This document shows, in pieces, positions 46,044 to 55,371 of a stretch of DNA of 64,000 nucleotides (the first letter of the stretch is position 1; each line of letters opens with the position of its first letter). Below the pieces are notes generated by a model. That model had not been told where the DNA came from. It saw nothing but the letters and a program-made list of their open reading frames with translations, and did not search any database. Source of the DNA: Lichenicoccus sp964245755 (GTDB lineage Bacteria; Pseudomonadota; Alphaproteobacteria; Acetobacterales; Acetobacteraceae); NCBI GenBank assembly GCA_964245755.1, contig CAXTNV010000001.1:1-64000 (forward strand), in the 5' to 3' direction. The position numbers and the translations under genes are program-made.

Positions 46044-47011
46044 CAGGTTTCGAAGCTGATCCCGGTGAGACGTTCGGAGATCGTCCAAAGGCGGGTGCCG
46101 ATCGCGGGATCCGCGGCCTGCGGCATGATGCGCGATGCACCCGGGGCGCCGCGGGTCTCTCCGAGTCCGGTCGGGCCGTAATAGGCTCCGCCTCTCGCCT
46201 GGGGCGCCATCGCCGCGAAAAGCGATGGCAGGGCGCCATCGCGCGCCGACTGCGCCAGCAGCCCGAACGCCGTCGCCATCACCCGCTGCTTGAGCCCCGG
46301 CGCGGCGCTGCCGGTGCTGTTGGCGATGATTTCGGTGCGGGCCCAGCCCGGATGAGCCGCCAGGCTGATCAGGTTCCAGCGGTTCTGCACCGCGCGGCGC
46401 TGCAACTCGATGGCGAAGATCAGCATGGCGAGCTTGCTGCGGCCATATGCCTTGAATGGGCTGTAGGCGCGCTCCGACTGCAGGTCGTCCAGCTCGAGGC
46501 TGGCGCGGCGATGCGCCAGGCTGGCCACGTCAACCACACGGCCGCCGCCCCCAGCCTTGTCGACGCCTCCCTTGCACAGCGCGTCCTTCAGCCGTGCGGT
46601 CAGGGCGAAGTGACCGAGATAGTTCACGCCGATCTGCCGCTCGAAGCCATCCTCGGTCACCTCGCGGCTGGGCATCCCCATCACCCCGGCATTGTTGACC
46701 AGGATGTCGATCACGCCCCCATGCGCCTCGCTGACGGTGGTCGCGAACTTGGCCACCGAGGCGAGGCTGCCGAGATCGAGCATCTCGAAGCGCGCCCGTG
46801 CTGCAGGGAGGCTGCGCTGCAGGCGTGTCAGCGCCTGTGCGCCCTTGCCCGGATTCCGGCCGGCGAGGATCGTGGTGGCGCCGCGTCGCGCCAGGCCCAG
46901 GGCGGTCTCGTAGCCGAGGCCACCGGTTGCCCCGGTGACGATCGCGACCTTGCCCTCGAGGCTGGGCGCGTCGCCCAGGCTCCAGCCATCTTTCACTGCG
47001 GTGCCAGCCAT
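46043..47011 (-). CDS. Short-chain dehydrogenase/reductase
   Basis: This 322-residue NAD(P)-dependent SDR of the retinol dehydrogenase/WW-domain oxidoreductase-like type. It has cofactor motif VTGATGGLGYETALGLARRG, the NNAGVMG motif, a Ser in VVDVASLAHRR and the active-site Tyr/Lys in AYGRSKLAM. The ATG at 47011 has GAGGGAAACC just upstream; longer in-frame starts (to 47173) lack one. The protein is longer than classical SDRs, with a C-terminal substrate region. It is followed, with one base of overlap, by the beta-helix protein gene. The substrate is unknown. Confidence 0.9.
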   Translation of the reverse strand: MAGTAVKDGWSLGDAPSLEGKVAIVTGATGGLGYETALGLARRGATTILAGRNPGKGAQALTRLQRSLPAARARFEMLDLGSLASVAKFATTVSEAHGGVIDILVNNAGVMGMPSREVTEDGFERQIGVNYLGHFALTARLKDALCKGGVDKAGGGGRVVDVASLAHRRASLELDDLQSERAYSPFKAYGRSKLAMLIFAIELQRRAVQNRWNLISLAAHPGWARTEIIANSTGSAAPGLKQRVMATAFGLLAQSARDGALPSLFAAMAPQARGGAYYGPTGLGETRGAPGASRIMPQAADPAIGTRLWTISERLTGISFET

Positions 47012-47244
47012 GGTTTCCCTCATACCCTGAGGGCGAACATTGGTCGCCTCCGGGCGATTGCGCAAACGCCGGCGGTCTCGGCGCGCGACCGCGCTGGCGC
47101 GGGAAGGGCTGGCGGTCGTCATCGACGACGCGTCCCGACCGCCGCGAGCGCCGGGAGGCCCGCTGGCCGGCACCCGCCCGGCGGTAGCCGGTCATTAACG
47201 AGTTTCAATTAAAAGGGGCGTTCTCGTCCCGCAGAGTACTAGGA

Positions 47245-49689
47245 ATGTTCCGTATCATCGGATGCGTCACGCAACAGCACGATCTGCGCCTGGTGGTACT
47301 GGCGGCGTGCATCTGCGTCCTGGCGTGCTTCACGACCCTCAGCCTGGTCTCGCGTGCGCAGGCAACACGGGACGCGTCATGGACCTGGCTGGCCGCAGCC
47401 GCCGCCCTGTTCGGTTGTGGCGTGTGGTCGCTGCACTTCGTCGCGATGCTTGCCTTCATGCCAGGCATGCCGATCTCCTACGACATCGGGACGACGATGT
47501 TGTCGGCGGCAATTGCCGTGGTCGGCACGCTGCTGGCCCTGCTGTGCTGGCGGCTGATACGGATCGGATGGCTCGGTCTGGGTCTCGGCGGCCTTCTGCT
47601 CGGCTTCACCGTCGCGGCGATGCACTATTGCGGCGTCGCGGCGATGCGGATGCCCGCGGGATATCGCGTCGATCACCAGCAGGTGCTGGCCTCGATCGTG
47701 GTCGGCGTCGGCTTTGCCACGCTGGCGCTGGCCCGCTCGGCCACGCTGGCCTTACTACGGCGGCGCATCGAGGTGTCCGGATGGCTTGGACTGTGCGTCT
47801 GCGGCGTGCATTTCACCGGCATGAGCGCGCTGAGCATCGGTTTCGGCGATCCGGTGGCTCAGCAAGGTGCTGTCCTCGGGTCGGGATCGCTCGCCATCGC
47901 CGTCGGCTCAGTCAGCCTGGCGATCCTGGCTGTAAGCCTGGCAGCCACGCTGATGGAACAGCACCTCTCGCAGCGCGCCGTGCTCGAGCTCAGGCGCATG
48001 CAGCTCTTGAGCGACATCTCGCAGGAGGTGCTGATCATCGAGCGCGCCGGTGTCATCCTGCAGATCAACACCGCCGGCAGCCGCCTGTTCGGTATCCCGG
48101 TCGAGCAGCTCGTCGGGCGGGAGCTGCTGGATCTCGTCGCGACAGCCGATCGCCCCACGGTGCTGAGACGCCTCGGCGATCTGCGCCACGATGACGGCCC
48201 GGATGAGATCCAACTTTGCACCACCGCCGGCGCCCATGTCGCGGTGGAGCTGTCCTGCAGCTCGATCGACTATGAAGGCAGGATGGCGACGGCGATCGCG
48301 TTTCGCGACCTGTCGGACCGCAGGCGCGACGAGGCGAGGATCCGCCATCTCGCGCATCACGACGCGCTGACCGACCTGCCCAATCGGTCTCTGCTGCAGG
48401 AGCGCCTGACCCACGCGCTGGATGCGGCGATCCGGTCGGAAGCGGACTTGGCCCTGCTCTACATCGATCTCGACCGCTTCAAGCCGGTCAACGATCTGCT
48501 CGGTCACGGCGGCGGCGACGCGCTGCTGATCCAGGTGGCGAAGCGGCTGCAGGCGGAGTTGCGGCCTACCGACACCCTCGCCCGGGTAGGCGGGGACGAG
48601 TTCGTCATCGTGATGAGCGGGGAACATGCGGCCGCGGCGGCAAGCCTCGCGCAACGGCTGATCGACGCGATCGCGCAGCCTTTCGACGTCGCGGGAAACC
48701 AGGTCGAGATCGGGGCCTCCATCGGGATCGCGTGCTTCTCCGGAGAGTGCAGCAGCCGGGACACATTGATGCACGCCGCGGACACGGCGCTGTATCGCGC
48801 CAAGCAGGAGGGGCGCGGCACGTTCCGCTGCTTCGAGGTCGCCATGGAGGAGAAGCTGCAGGGGCGCCGACAGCTCGAGCAGGACCTGCGGCACGCGGTC
48901 GATCGCGGCGAGTTCGAGCTCTACTACCAACCCCTGCTCAGCTGCACGACTGACGAGGTGGAAGGTTACGAGGCCCTGCTGCGTTGGCATCACCCGAAAC
49001 GCGGGCTGGTGCCGCCGATGGAGTTCATTCCGTTGGCCGAGGAGACCGGGCTGATCGTGAAGATCAGCCAGTGGGTCCTCCATGCGGCCTGCGAGGCGGC
49101 AGCGGGATGGGACCGGCCGCATCGGGTCGCGGTGAACATCTCTCCGGTCCAGTTCCGGCAGTCCGGTCTGCCGCAGATGGTGTCCGAGACCCTCGCCTGC
49201 ACCGGCCTGCTGCCAAGCCGGTTGGAGATCGAGGTCACTGAGGGCGTGCTGGTGGAGGACACGGCAGGCACGATCGAGATCCTTTCGGCGCTGCGCGCAC
49301 TGGGCGTGCGTCTCGCGCTCGACGATTTCGGCATCGGCTACTCGAGCCTCAGCTACCTGCGCTCCTTCAGGTTCGACAAGCTGAAGATCGACCGGTCCTT
49401 CATCCAGGGGCTGGAGAGTGGCGGGGAGGCGACGATGATCGTCCGCACGATCATCGGCCTCGCGCACGATCTCGGCCTGTCGATCGTCGCCGAGGGTGTC
49501 GAGACCAAGGCGCAGCTGGAGTTGATACGGGGTCACAGGTGCGACCAGATGCAGGGCTACCTGCTGGGTCGTCCGAGGCCGATGAGTGATCCGGCCGCGC
49601 GGCGGCGGGCGGAGATGCAGCGCTTCTCCGCCCGTGCCGATGCTCTCGTGCCATGCGGTGTCGACGAGCATCGCCGCAAGGCTGGTTGA
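47245..49689 (+). CDS. MHYT-PAS-GGDEF-EAL cyclic-di-GMP signalling protein
   Basis: This 814-residue inner-membrane protein. Residues 1-240 are an MHYT sensor with about seven membrane segments and metal-binding-type repeats (WSLHFVAMLAF, AAMHYCGVAAMRM, VHFTGMSAL), possibly sensing oxygen, CO or NO through copper. Residues about 250-365 form a PAS domain. The GGDEF diguanylate cyclase domain keeps VGGDEFV near residue 449. The EAL phosphodiesterase domain keeps EALLRW near residue 576, and NISPVQFRQ, EVTEG, DDFGIGYSSL and KIDRSF are all present. Both catalytic centres look intact, so it could make or degrade c-di-GMP. It is transcribed alone and divergent from the SDR gene. Confidence 0.95.
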   Translation: MFRIIGCVTQQHDLRLVVLAACICVLACFTTLSLVSRAQATRDASWTWLAAAAALFGCGVWSLHFVAMLAFMPGMPISYDIGTTMLSAAIAVVGTLLALLCWRLIRIGWLGLGLGGLLLGFTVAAMHYCGVAAMRMPAGYRVDHQQVLASIVVGVGFATLALARSATLALLRRRIEVSGWLGLCVCGVHFTGMSALSIGFGDPVAQQGAVLGSGSLAIAVGSVSLAILAVSLAATLMEQHLSQRAVLELRRMQLLSDISQEVLIIERAGVILQINTAGSRLFGIPVEQLVGRELLDLVATADRPTVLRRLGDLRHDDGPDEIQLCTTAGAHVAVELSCSSIDYEGRMATAIAFRDLSDRRRDEARIRHLAHHDALTDLPNRSLLQERLTHALDAAIRSEADLALLYIDLDRFKPVNDLLGHGGGDALLIQVAKRLQAELRPTDTLARVGGDEFVIVMSGEHAAAAASLAQRLIDAIAQPFDVAGNQVEIGASIGIACFSGECSSRDTLMHAADTALYRAKQEGRGTFRCFEVAMEEKLQGRRQLEQDLRHAVDRGEFELYYQPLLSCTTDEVEGYEALLRWHHPKRGLVPPMEFIPLAEETGLIVKISQWVLHAACEAAAGWDRPHRVAVNISPVQFRQSGLPQMVSETLACTGLLPSRLEIEVTEGVLVEDTAGTIEILSALRALGVRLALDDFGIGYSSLSYLRSFRFDKLKIDRSFIQGLESGGEATMIVRTIIGLAHDLGLSIVAEGVETKAQLELIRGHRCDQMQGYLLGRPRPMSDPAARRRAEMQRFSARADALVPCGVDEHRRKAG

Positions 49690-49704
49690 TCGGCGCGGCC
49701 TGAC

Positions 49705-50739
49705 TCACGATCCCGAACTTCGGCGCTCCAGCAGATCGCGCGCCGTGGCGGCATCGGTGACGAACGACGTGGCGTGGCCGCCGAGCAGGGTCGCGTGGAT
49801 CGCCTCCAGTTTACCGGCGCCGCAGGCGACGCAGAGCCGGTCGGGGATGCGGTCGAGCTGCTCGACCGTCAGGCCGATCATCCTGTCATCGAGCGCATCG
49901 ATCACGGCCCTTCCCGCGGCGTCGATGAAGCGCCCCGCCAGCACGGGGGTGGCGCCGCGACGGATGTAGGGGGCGGCGTCCGCATACCCCACGTAGCCGC
50001 TCAGGAAGGCGGTGCTGGACGGCTTCACGCTGCCGACGCCGAATACCAGCCGGTTGCAGGTCGCAAGGATGCGGAACTCCTCGCGCAGCGTCGGCTCGCG
50101 CATCAGCATACGCTGCACCTGCGGCTGCGAAACCACGCCCGGGGCGTGGATGTAGACGCAGCGACCGCCGGTGCGGCTGGCGATGTTCGAGGTGCAGAGC
50201 TCGGCCGACATCTCGTAGGTGCCCACGAAAGAGCCCGTCACCTGGACCACCGTGAGCCCCGGCAATGGCCGCGGCGGAAGCGCGTTGGCGAGCGCCAGCA
50301 CGGTCAGACCCCAGGACACGCCCAGCACGTCGTCGGCTTTCAGACGCGAGGCCAGCAGCCGGGCACCGGCACGACCGACGCGCTGGTAATCCGGCTGACG
50401 CCCGCCATCGTCCGGCACCACCGCGCAGCCCTCGAGCCCGTAGCGCTCGGCCAGCCGGCGCGACAGCCGCACCGATTGCAGATGGTCCGGCGACACTGCG
50501 ATGCTGACCACGCCGCGCTCGCGCGCCTGCTGCAGCAGGTTGATCACGCTGCCGCGCGAGGTGCCGAACCGGCCGGAGATTTCCTCCTGGGTCAGGCCCT
50601 CCTCGTAGTAGAGCCACGCGGCCCACACCACCGGGTCGCCGTCGAACTCGGGCGGCATGGCACTGCCGCCGCGCCGAATACGGCCGCCCCGCGAGCCCGG
50701 CATCCGCCCTCCCGAACTTTTGTCGGTTTCATTTGACAT
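49705..50739 (-). CDS. SorC/DeoR-type sugar-responsive transcriptional regulator
   Basis: This 344-residue regulator with a basic, Gly-rich N-terminal tail and a helix-turn-helix (LTQEEISGRFGTSRGSVINLLQQARERGVV, residues about 49-78). A SorC-type sugar-phosphate-binding domain follows: VGRAGARLLASRLKADDVLGVSWGLTVLALANAL, and VACGAGKLEAIHATLLGG near the end. It is divergent from the catabolic operon starting at 50814, 74 bases away, and very likely controls it in response to a phosphorylated sugar. Members act mostly as repressors or activators of polyol and sugar operons. The inducer cannot be named. The start ATG at 50739 is the only one giving the full tail; ATG at 50655 is an alternative. 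Confidence 0.9.
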   Translation of the reverse strand: MSNETDKSSGGRMPGSRGGRIRRGGSAMPPEFDGDPVVWAAWLYYEEGLTQEEISGRFGTSRGSVINLLQQARERGVVSIAVSPDHLQSVRLSRRLAERYGLEGCAVVPDDGGRQPDYQRVGRAGARLLASRLKADDVLGVSWGLTVLALANALPPRPLPGLTVVQVTGSFVGTYEMSAELCTSNIASRTGGRCVYIHAPGVVSQPQVQRMLMREPTLREEFRILATCNRLVFGVGSVKPSSTAFLSGYVGYADAAPYIRRGATPVLAGRFIDAAGRAVIDALDDRMIGLTVEQLDRIPDRLCVACGAGKLEAIHATLLGGHATSFVTDAATARDLLERRSSGS

Positions 50740-50765
50740 AAGTCAGACAGTATCCTACGGATCCC
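50734..50765. promoter_or_regulatory. Candidate operator/promoter between SorC regulator and catabolic operon
   Basis: The short divergent spacer contains TTGACA overlapping the dyad TGAC-N4-GTCA (within tttgacataagtcagac) and a TATCCT further right. The AT-rich dyad is a plausible site for the SorC-type protein. Spacing between TTGACA and TATCCT is too short for a standard promoter, so the promoter call itself is weak. Confidence 0.35.
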
Positions 50766-50813
50766 GTCAATCAGTACGGCCACAAGGCCACGACGTCCAA
50801 GGGAGGACGATGC

Positions 50814-52868
50814 TTGCAGAGCCTCTGGTCGGATGCCGAAGCGGAGCGGCTGGTGCGGCATTACGATGCGCTGGGCGTGAACCGGGACCTCGCACTGCGC
50901 ACCTATACCTCGCGCCTGCTCGGCCAGGTGCCGCGGCTGGTCATGCATGGCGGCGGCAACACCTCGGTCAAGACGCGCCTGCCCGATCTGTTCGGTGAAA
51001 TGGTGGACGTACTCTGCGTCAAGGGCAGCGGGCGCGACTTGGCCACGATCGAGCCGGACGGCCATCCGGCGGTACGGCTGCAGCCACTGTTCCGGCTGCG
51101 CGTGCTCGACCGTCTGTCCGACGAGGACATGGTCAACGCGCAGCGCCAGAACCTGCTCGACACGGCGGCGCCGAACCCGTCGGTGGAGACGCTGCTGCAC
51201 GCCTATCTGCCGCACAAGTTCATCGACCACACGCACTCGGTCACGTCGACCGCGATCGCCTGCCTCCCGAACTCCGAGGCCGTCTGCCGACGGATCTACG
51301 GCGACCGCGTCGGCTTCGTGCCTTACATCATGCCGGGCTTCGCGCTGGCCAAGAAGGCGGCCGCCGTCTACGAGCGCGCGCCGCAGGTGCAGGGCCTGCT
51401 GCTCGGCAAGCACGGGATCTTCACCTTCGCCGACACGGCGCGCGGCGCCTACGAGCTGATGATCGAGTTCGTGACCCTGGCGGAGGAGTTCATCGACGAG
51501 CAGGGACGCGAGCCGGCGTCGCTGCATCCTGTCTCGCTTCCCGCCGCGCTCGCCTCGTTCGAGGTGGTGCTGCCGACGCTGCGCGGCGTACTCGGCAAGC
51601 ATTCGGCCGAGGGTGCCGCGCACTGGCTGCTGGCGCCGCGCAGCGACGCCCGGATCCGGCGCTTCGTGGACGGGCAAGGGCTCGACGACTACGCCGCCCG
51701 CGGGGTGGCGACGCCTGAGCAGGTGATCCGGATCAAGCAGCGCCCGGTGATCCTGCCCGCACCCGAGGAGGGCGAGCTCGCCGGCTGGACCGAGACGGTG
51801 GACCGCGCGGTCTCGGGCTTCATCGACAGCTATCGCGACTACTTCGCGCGCCATGACCGGCGCGTCGGCGGCGGGCGGCGGGCGCTCGATGCGATCCCGC
51901 GCGTGCTCGCGATCCGTGGCCTCGGCATCGTCGGCGTCGGACGCACGGCTGCGGAGGCGGCGATCTCGGCCGATGTCGCCGAGGCGTGGCTGGAGGCGGT
52001 GGGCGACGCCGACCGCATCGGCCGCTTCACCTCGATCACCGAGGCCGAACATTTCGACATGGAGTACTGGTCGCTTGAGCAGGCCAAGCTCGGACGCGCC
52101 GTGCCGAAGCGCCTCGCCGGCCGGGTTACCGTCGTGACCGGTGCCGCCGGCGCGATCGGCGCGGCCACGGCGCGTGCATTCGCCGCCGAAGGTGCGGCGG
52201 TGGTGCTGCTTGACCTCGACGGCGCTTCGCTCGAAGCGACCGCCGCCGCCATCGCGGGCGCGTTCGCACTGCGCTGCGACGTCACCGACGCAGGCTCGGT
52301 GGCCGCCGCCTTCGCCGCCGCCGCCCGCCGTTTCGGCGGCATCGACATCGTGGTGTCGAACGCGGGCGCGGCGCAGGACGGCATGATCGCGGAACTCGAC
52401 GACGCGCTGCTGCGACACTCCTTCGAACTCAACTTCTTCGGGCATCAATACGTGGCGCGCGAGGCCATCCGCATCATGCGGCAGCAGAAGCTCGGCGGCG
52501 CGCTGCTGTTCAACGTCTCGAAGCAGGCGATCAATCCGGGACCGGGGTTCGGCGCCTACGGCACCGCGAAGGCGGCGCTGCTGGCACTGGTGCGGCAGTA
52601 CGCGCTGGAGCACGGCGCGGAGGGCATACGGGCAAATGCCGTGAACGCGGACCGCATCCGCTCCGGCCTGCTGACCGACGAGATGATCCAGACCCGCGCC
52701 GGGGCGCGCGGCCTCTCGGAGGCCGACTACATGACGGGAAACCTGCTCCGCTCCGAGGTGCGCGCGCAGCACGTTGCCGACGCCTTCATCGCCTCGGCGC
52801 TGCTGGACAGGACCACCGGCAACGTCATCACCGTCGACGGCGGCAACGTGGCCGCCATGCTGCGCTGA
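50814..52868 (+). CDS. Bifunctional class II aldolase/short-chain dehydrogenase
   Basis: This 684-residue fusion of the rhamnulose-1-phosphate aldolase/alcohol dehydrogenase type. Residues about 10-400 form a class II aldolase: MHGGGNTSVK, metal-binding histidines in IDHTHSVTSTAI and a third in GLLLGKHGIF. Residues about 430-684 are an SDR with VTGAAGAIGAATARAFA, VVSNAGAAQDG, the serine in LLFNVSKQ and the YGTAK active site. It would cleave a ketose 1-phosphate to dihydroxyacetone phosphate and an aldehyde, which the SDR domain oxidises or reduces. The start is TTG at 50814, with GGGAGG seven bases upstream. First gene of the transporter-kinase operon. Confidence 0.92.
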   Translation: MQSLWSDAEAERLVRHYDALGVNRDLALRTYTSRLLGQVPRLVMHGGGNTSVKTRLPDLFGEMVDVLCVKGSGRDLATIEPDGHPAVRLQPLFRLRVLDRLSDEDMVNAQRQNLLDTAAPNPSVETLLHAYLPHKFIDHTHSVTSTAIACLPNSEAVCRRIYGDRVGFVPYIMPGFALAKKAAAVYERAPQVQGLLLGKHGIFTFADTARGAYELMIEFVTLAEEFIDEQGREPASLHPVSLPAALASFEVVLPTLRGVLGKHSAEGAAHWLLAPRSDARIRRFVDGQGLDDYAARGVATPEQVIRIKQRPVILPAPEEGELAGWTETVDRAVSGFIDSYRDYFARHDRRVGGGRRALDAIPRVLAIRGLGIVGVGRTAAEAAISADVAEAWLEAVGDADRIGRFTSITEAEHFDMEYWSLEQAKLGRAVPKRLAGRVTVVTGAAGAIGAATARAFAAEGAAVVLLDLDGASLEATAAAIAGAFALRCDVTDAGSVAAAFAAAARRFGGIDIVVSNAGAAQDGMIAELDDALLRHSFELNFFGHQYVAREAIRIMRQQKLGGALLFNVSKQAINPGPGFGAYGTAKAALLALVRQYALEHGAEGIRANAVNADRIRSGLLTDEMIQTRAGARGLSEADYMTGNLLRSEVRAQHVADAFIASALLDRTTGNVITVDGGNVAAMLR

Positions 52869-52932
52869 GACCGCGGAGGAACGGCGGCAGCGGACGGCGC
52901 CGTCGGGCAAGAACAAGAGGGGGAATTACGAC

Positions 52933-54399
52933 ATGACCACCGGACCGGCCGCAGCGAGTGAGTTGGGACGTCGCACGCTGTTGAAGGGGCTGGGTTCGCT
53001 CGGGGTTGCGAGCGTGCTGGCCGCGCCCTCGATCGTGCGCGCGCAGACCGGTCCGATGGCGGGCAAGTCGATCCACCTGTCGATCCTAGGCATCGCCGGC
53101 TGGACGCCGAGCCGCCTCGGCGTCGACCTCGCGCCGGAATTCGTCAAGTATGCCAAGAGCCGGCACGGCTACGACGTCAGCTTCTCCTACGCGGAGGCGC
53201 CGTTCGCGCAGCTGTTCCAGAAGGCCGCCACCTCGCTGGCGACGCGCAGCCAGGACTACAACGTCATCATCTCGGACAGCCAGTGGCTCGGCGCCCTGGC
53301 GCAGCCGAAATGGATCCTACCGCTCGACCGCGTGATCCGGCAGCGCAAGGCGCTCGACGTGGACTGGTACGCCCCGGTGGTGCGCACCGCCTACCAGATC
53401 TATCCCGATGGCTCGCCGCATCGCTGGGGCTTTCCCCAGGAGGGCGACACGATGGCCCTGTACATACGCGAGGACCTGCTGCGCGCACCCGGCGAGGCAG
53501 AGGCGTTCCAGCATCGCTACGGCCGCGCGCTGCCGCAGAGCTGGGAAGACTTCGAGAGACTCTCCTATGCGGACTTCCTCAAGCTGATCGAGTTCTTCAA
53601 TCGGCCGGAGAAGGGCTTCAACGGGCACGGCTCGCAATTCTCGCGCGAGTACGACTTCATCAGCGACCCGGTGATGTCGCTGATGCGTTCGCAGGGCGGC
53701 GACATCTGGAACGCCTCGACCGGCCAGATCGAGGGCATCTACGACACCTCCGGCAACGCGAGGGCGCTGCAGCAGTACAAGGACCAGCTGAAGTTCGCCC
53801 CGCAGGGCGGGGTCAATTACGGCATTGCCGAGCTGATCGACGCCTTCACCCAGGGTAAGATCTTCTCCGCATTGCAGTGGGCCGCACTGGGACCAGCGAT
53901 GATCACCGACTCGCTCAAGGGGAAGGTGATCGTCGTGCCGCCGCCGGGGTTCCCGGATGCGAGCGGCAAGCTGGTGCGCAACTACATCATCGGCGGCCAG
54001 CCCTGGGTGCTGAACGCCTTCAACGACCATGATCGGCAGGAAGCGGCGCTCGACTTCATGGAATGGTGGTACAGCGCCGAGACCAGCCTCGCCTTCGCCC
54101 GCCACGGCGGCAACCCGTGCGACAGGGCGACGCTGACCCGGCCGGACTTCGACACGATCCAGCCCTGGTATCGCACCTACAAGTACATGCTCGGCAACAG
54201 CAGCGACTTCTGGCACGACCCGGCGTATGCCGACCTGCTCTCGACGCAGCAGCAGGCGTTCACCGCCTTCGCGACCGGCCAGGTGCGCGACCCGATGGCG
54301 GCGCTGCGCTACACTGCCTGCCGGCAGCAGAAGATCCTGTTCGACGCCGGCACCGCAACCAAGGGGCCGAGTTCCGCCTGCGCCGGCATCCGGCTCTAG
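52933..54399 (+). CDS. Sugar/polyol ABC importer binding protein (CUT1, Tat signal)
   Basis: This 488-residue family 1 extracellular solute-binding protein. It begins with a twin-arginine signal (LGRRTLLKGLGSLGVASVLAAPS, in two parts), cleaved near VRA, so it is exported folded. GAGGGGGAA lies 8 bases before the ATG at 52933. The mature protein has features of the sorbitol/glycerol-type receptors: FAQLFQKAATSLATRSQDYNVIISDSQWLG, GFPQEGDTMALYIREDLL and GQPWVLNAFNDHDRQEAALDFM. It feeds the two permeases that follow immediately. Ligand: probably a polyol or sugar, judging from the aldolase and kinase in the operon. Confidence 0.9.
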   Translation: MTTGPAAASELGRRTLLKGLGSLGVASVLAAPSIVRAQTGPMAGKSIHLSILGIAGWTPSRLGVDLAPEFVKYAKSRHGYDVSFSYAEAPFAQLFQKAATSLATRSQDYNVIISDSQWLGALAQPKWILPLDRVIRQRKALDVDWYAPVVRTAYQIYPDGSPHRWGFPQEGDTMALYIREDLLRAPGEAEAFQHRYGRALPQSWEDFERLSYADFLKLIEFFNRPEKGFNGHGSQFSREYDFISDPVMSLMRSQGGDIWNASTGQIEGIYDTSGNARALQQYKDQLKFAPQGGVNYGIAELIDAFTQGKIFSALQWAALGPAMITDSLKGKVIVVPPPGFPDASGKLVRNYIIGGQPWVLNAFNDHDRQEAALDFMEWWYSAETSLAFARHGGNPCDRATLTRPDFDTIQPWYRTYKYMLGNSSDFWHDPAYADLLSTQQQAFTAFATGQVRDPMAALRYTACRQQKILFDAGTATKGPSSACAGIRL

Positions 54400-54402
54400 C
54401 GG

Positions 54403-55371
54403 ATGGTGGCGGCCGGCCTCGCCATCGCGGAGCCGCCCGTGGCCGGCAGGCCGGCCGGCCGCCTGCGCGGGATCCTGAACAGCCGACGCGTGCTGCCGAC
54501 GCTGCTGCTGATGCCGGTGCTGGTGTTCTTCATCATCTGGAACACGATCCCGACGCTGTGGCTGATGGGGCTGAGCTTCTATCGCTACTCGTTCACCAGC
54601 GGCCGGCCGCCGATCTTCGCCGGGCTGTACAATTTCAGCAGCATCCTGGACGACAGCGAGGTGTGGTTCGGTCTGAGCCGCACCTTCCTGTTCGTGCTCT
54701 GCGCGGTCGGCATCGAGACCGCGCTGGGGCTGCTGCTCGGCCTGCTGTTCTGGAACAGCCAGAAGCTGCCGGGACGCCGCCTCGCACTCACCCTGCTGTT
54801 CGCGCCGATGGTGCTCACCCCGGTCGCGTCCGGCACGTTCTGGCGCCTGATCTACGACCCGACCTTCGGCATCCTGGACAACATCCTGCGCGGCCTCGGC
54901 CTACCCAGCCTGAATTTCCTCGGCGACGCGCATCTCGCGTTCGGCGCGGTGCTCGCCGTCGACATCTGGATGTGGACGCCGTTTATGGTGCTGATGACGC
55001 TGGCGGCCCTTGCCTCGGTGCCGAAGGCGGAGCTGGAAGCCGCCGCGGTGGACCGGCTCGGGCCGCTGCAGCGGCTGCGCCTGGTGATCCTCTACCATGG
55101 CAAGTTCATCCTGATGCTTGGCATCCTGCTGCGCACCATCGACGCCTTCAAGACGCTGGACCTGGTGTACGACATGACCTTCGGCGGTCCGGGCAACACC
55201 ACCGAGCTGATCGCGGTGACGCTGTATCGGCGCGCTTTCCAGGTGTTCAACATGGGCTGGTCGTCGGCACTCGCGGTGGTGCTGCTGCTGATCTCGATCG
55301 CCTTCACCGCCACCTTCATCTTCGTGCTGCACTCGCGCGACCGGCTGCGGGCCGACGAGGAGGCGACGTGA
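54403..55371 (+). CDS. ABC importer permease 1 (MalF-type)
   Basis: This 322-residue inner-membrane permease with six to seven hydrophobic segments. It has the CUT1 signatures VLPTLLLMPVLVFFIIWNTIP at the first helix and the cytoplasmic EAA loop LASVPKAELEAAAVDRLGPLQRLRLVILY, which docks onto the ATPases. It begins 3 bases after the binding-protein stop, and its own stop overlaps the next gene by one base (TGATG). It forms half of the channel with the product of 55371-56195. Confidence 0.93.
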   Translation: MVAAGLAIAEPPVAGRPAGRLRGILNSRRVLPTLLLMPVLVFFIIWNTIPTLWLMGLSFYRYSFTSGRPPIFAGLYNFSSILDDSEVWFGLSRTFLFVLCAVGIETALGLLLGLLFWNSQKLPGRRLALTLLFAPMVLTPVASGTFWRLIYDPTFGILDNILRGLGLPSLNFLGDAHLAFGAVLAVDIWMWTPFMVLMTLAALASVPKAELEAAAVDRLGPLQRLRLVILYHGKFILMLGILLRTIDAFKTLDLVYDMTFGGPGNTTELIAVTLYRRAFQVFNMGWSSALAVVLLLISIAFTATFIFVLHSRDRLRADEEAT

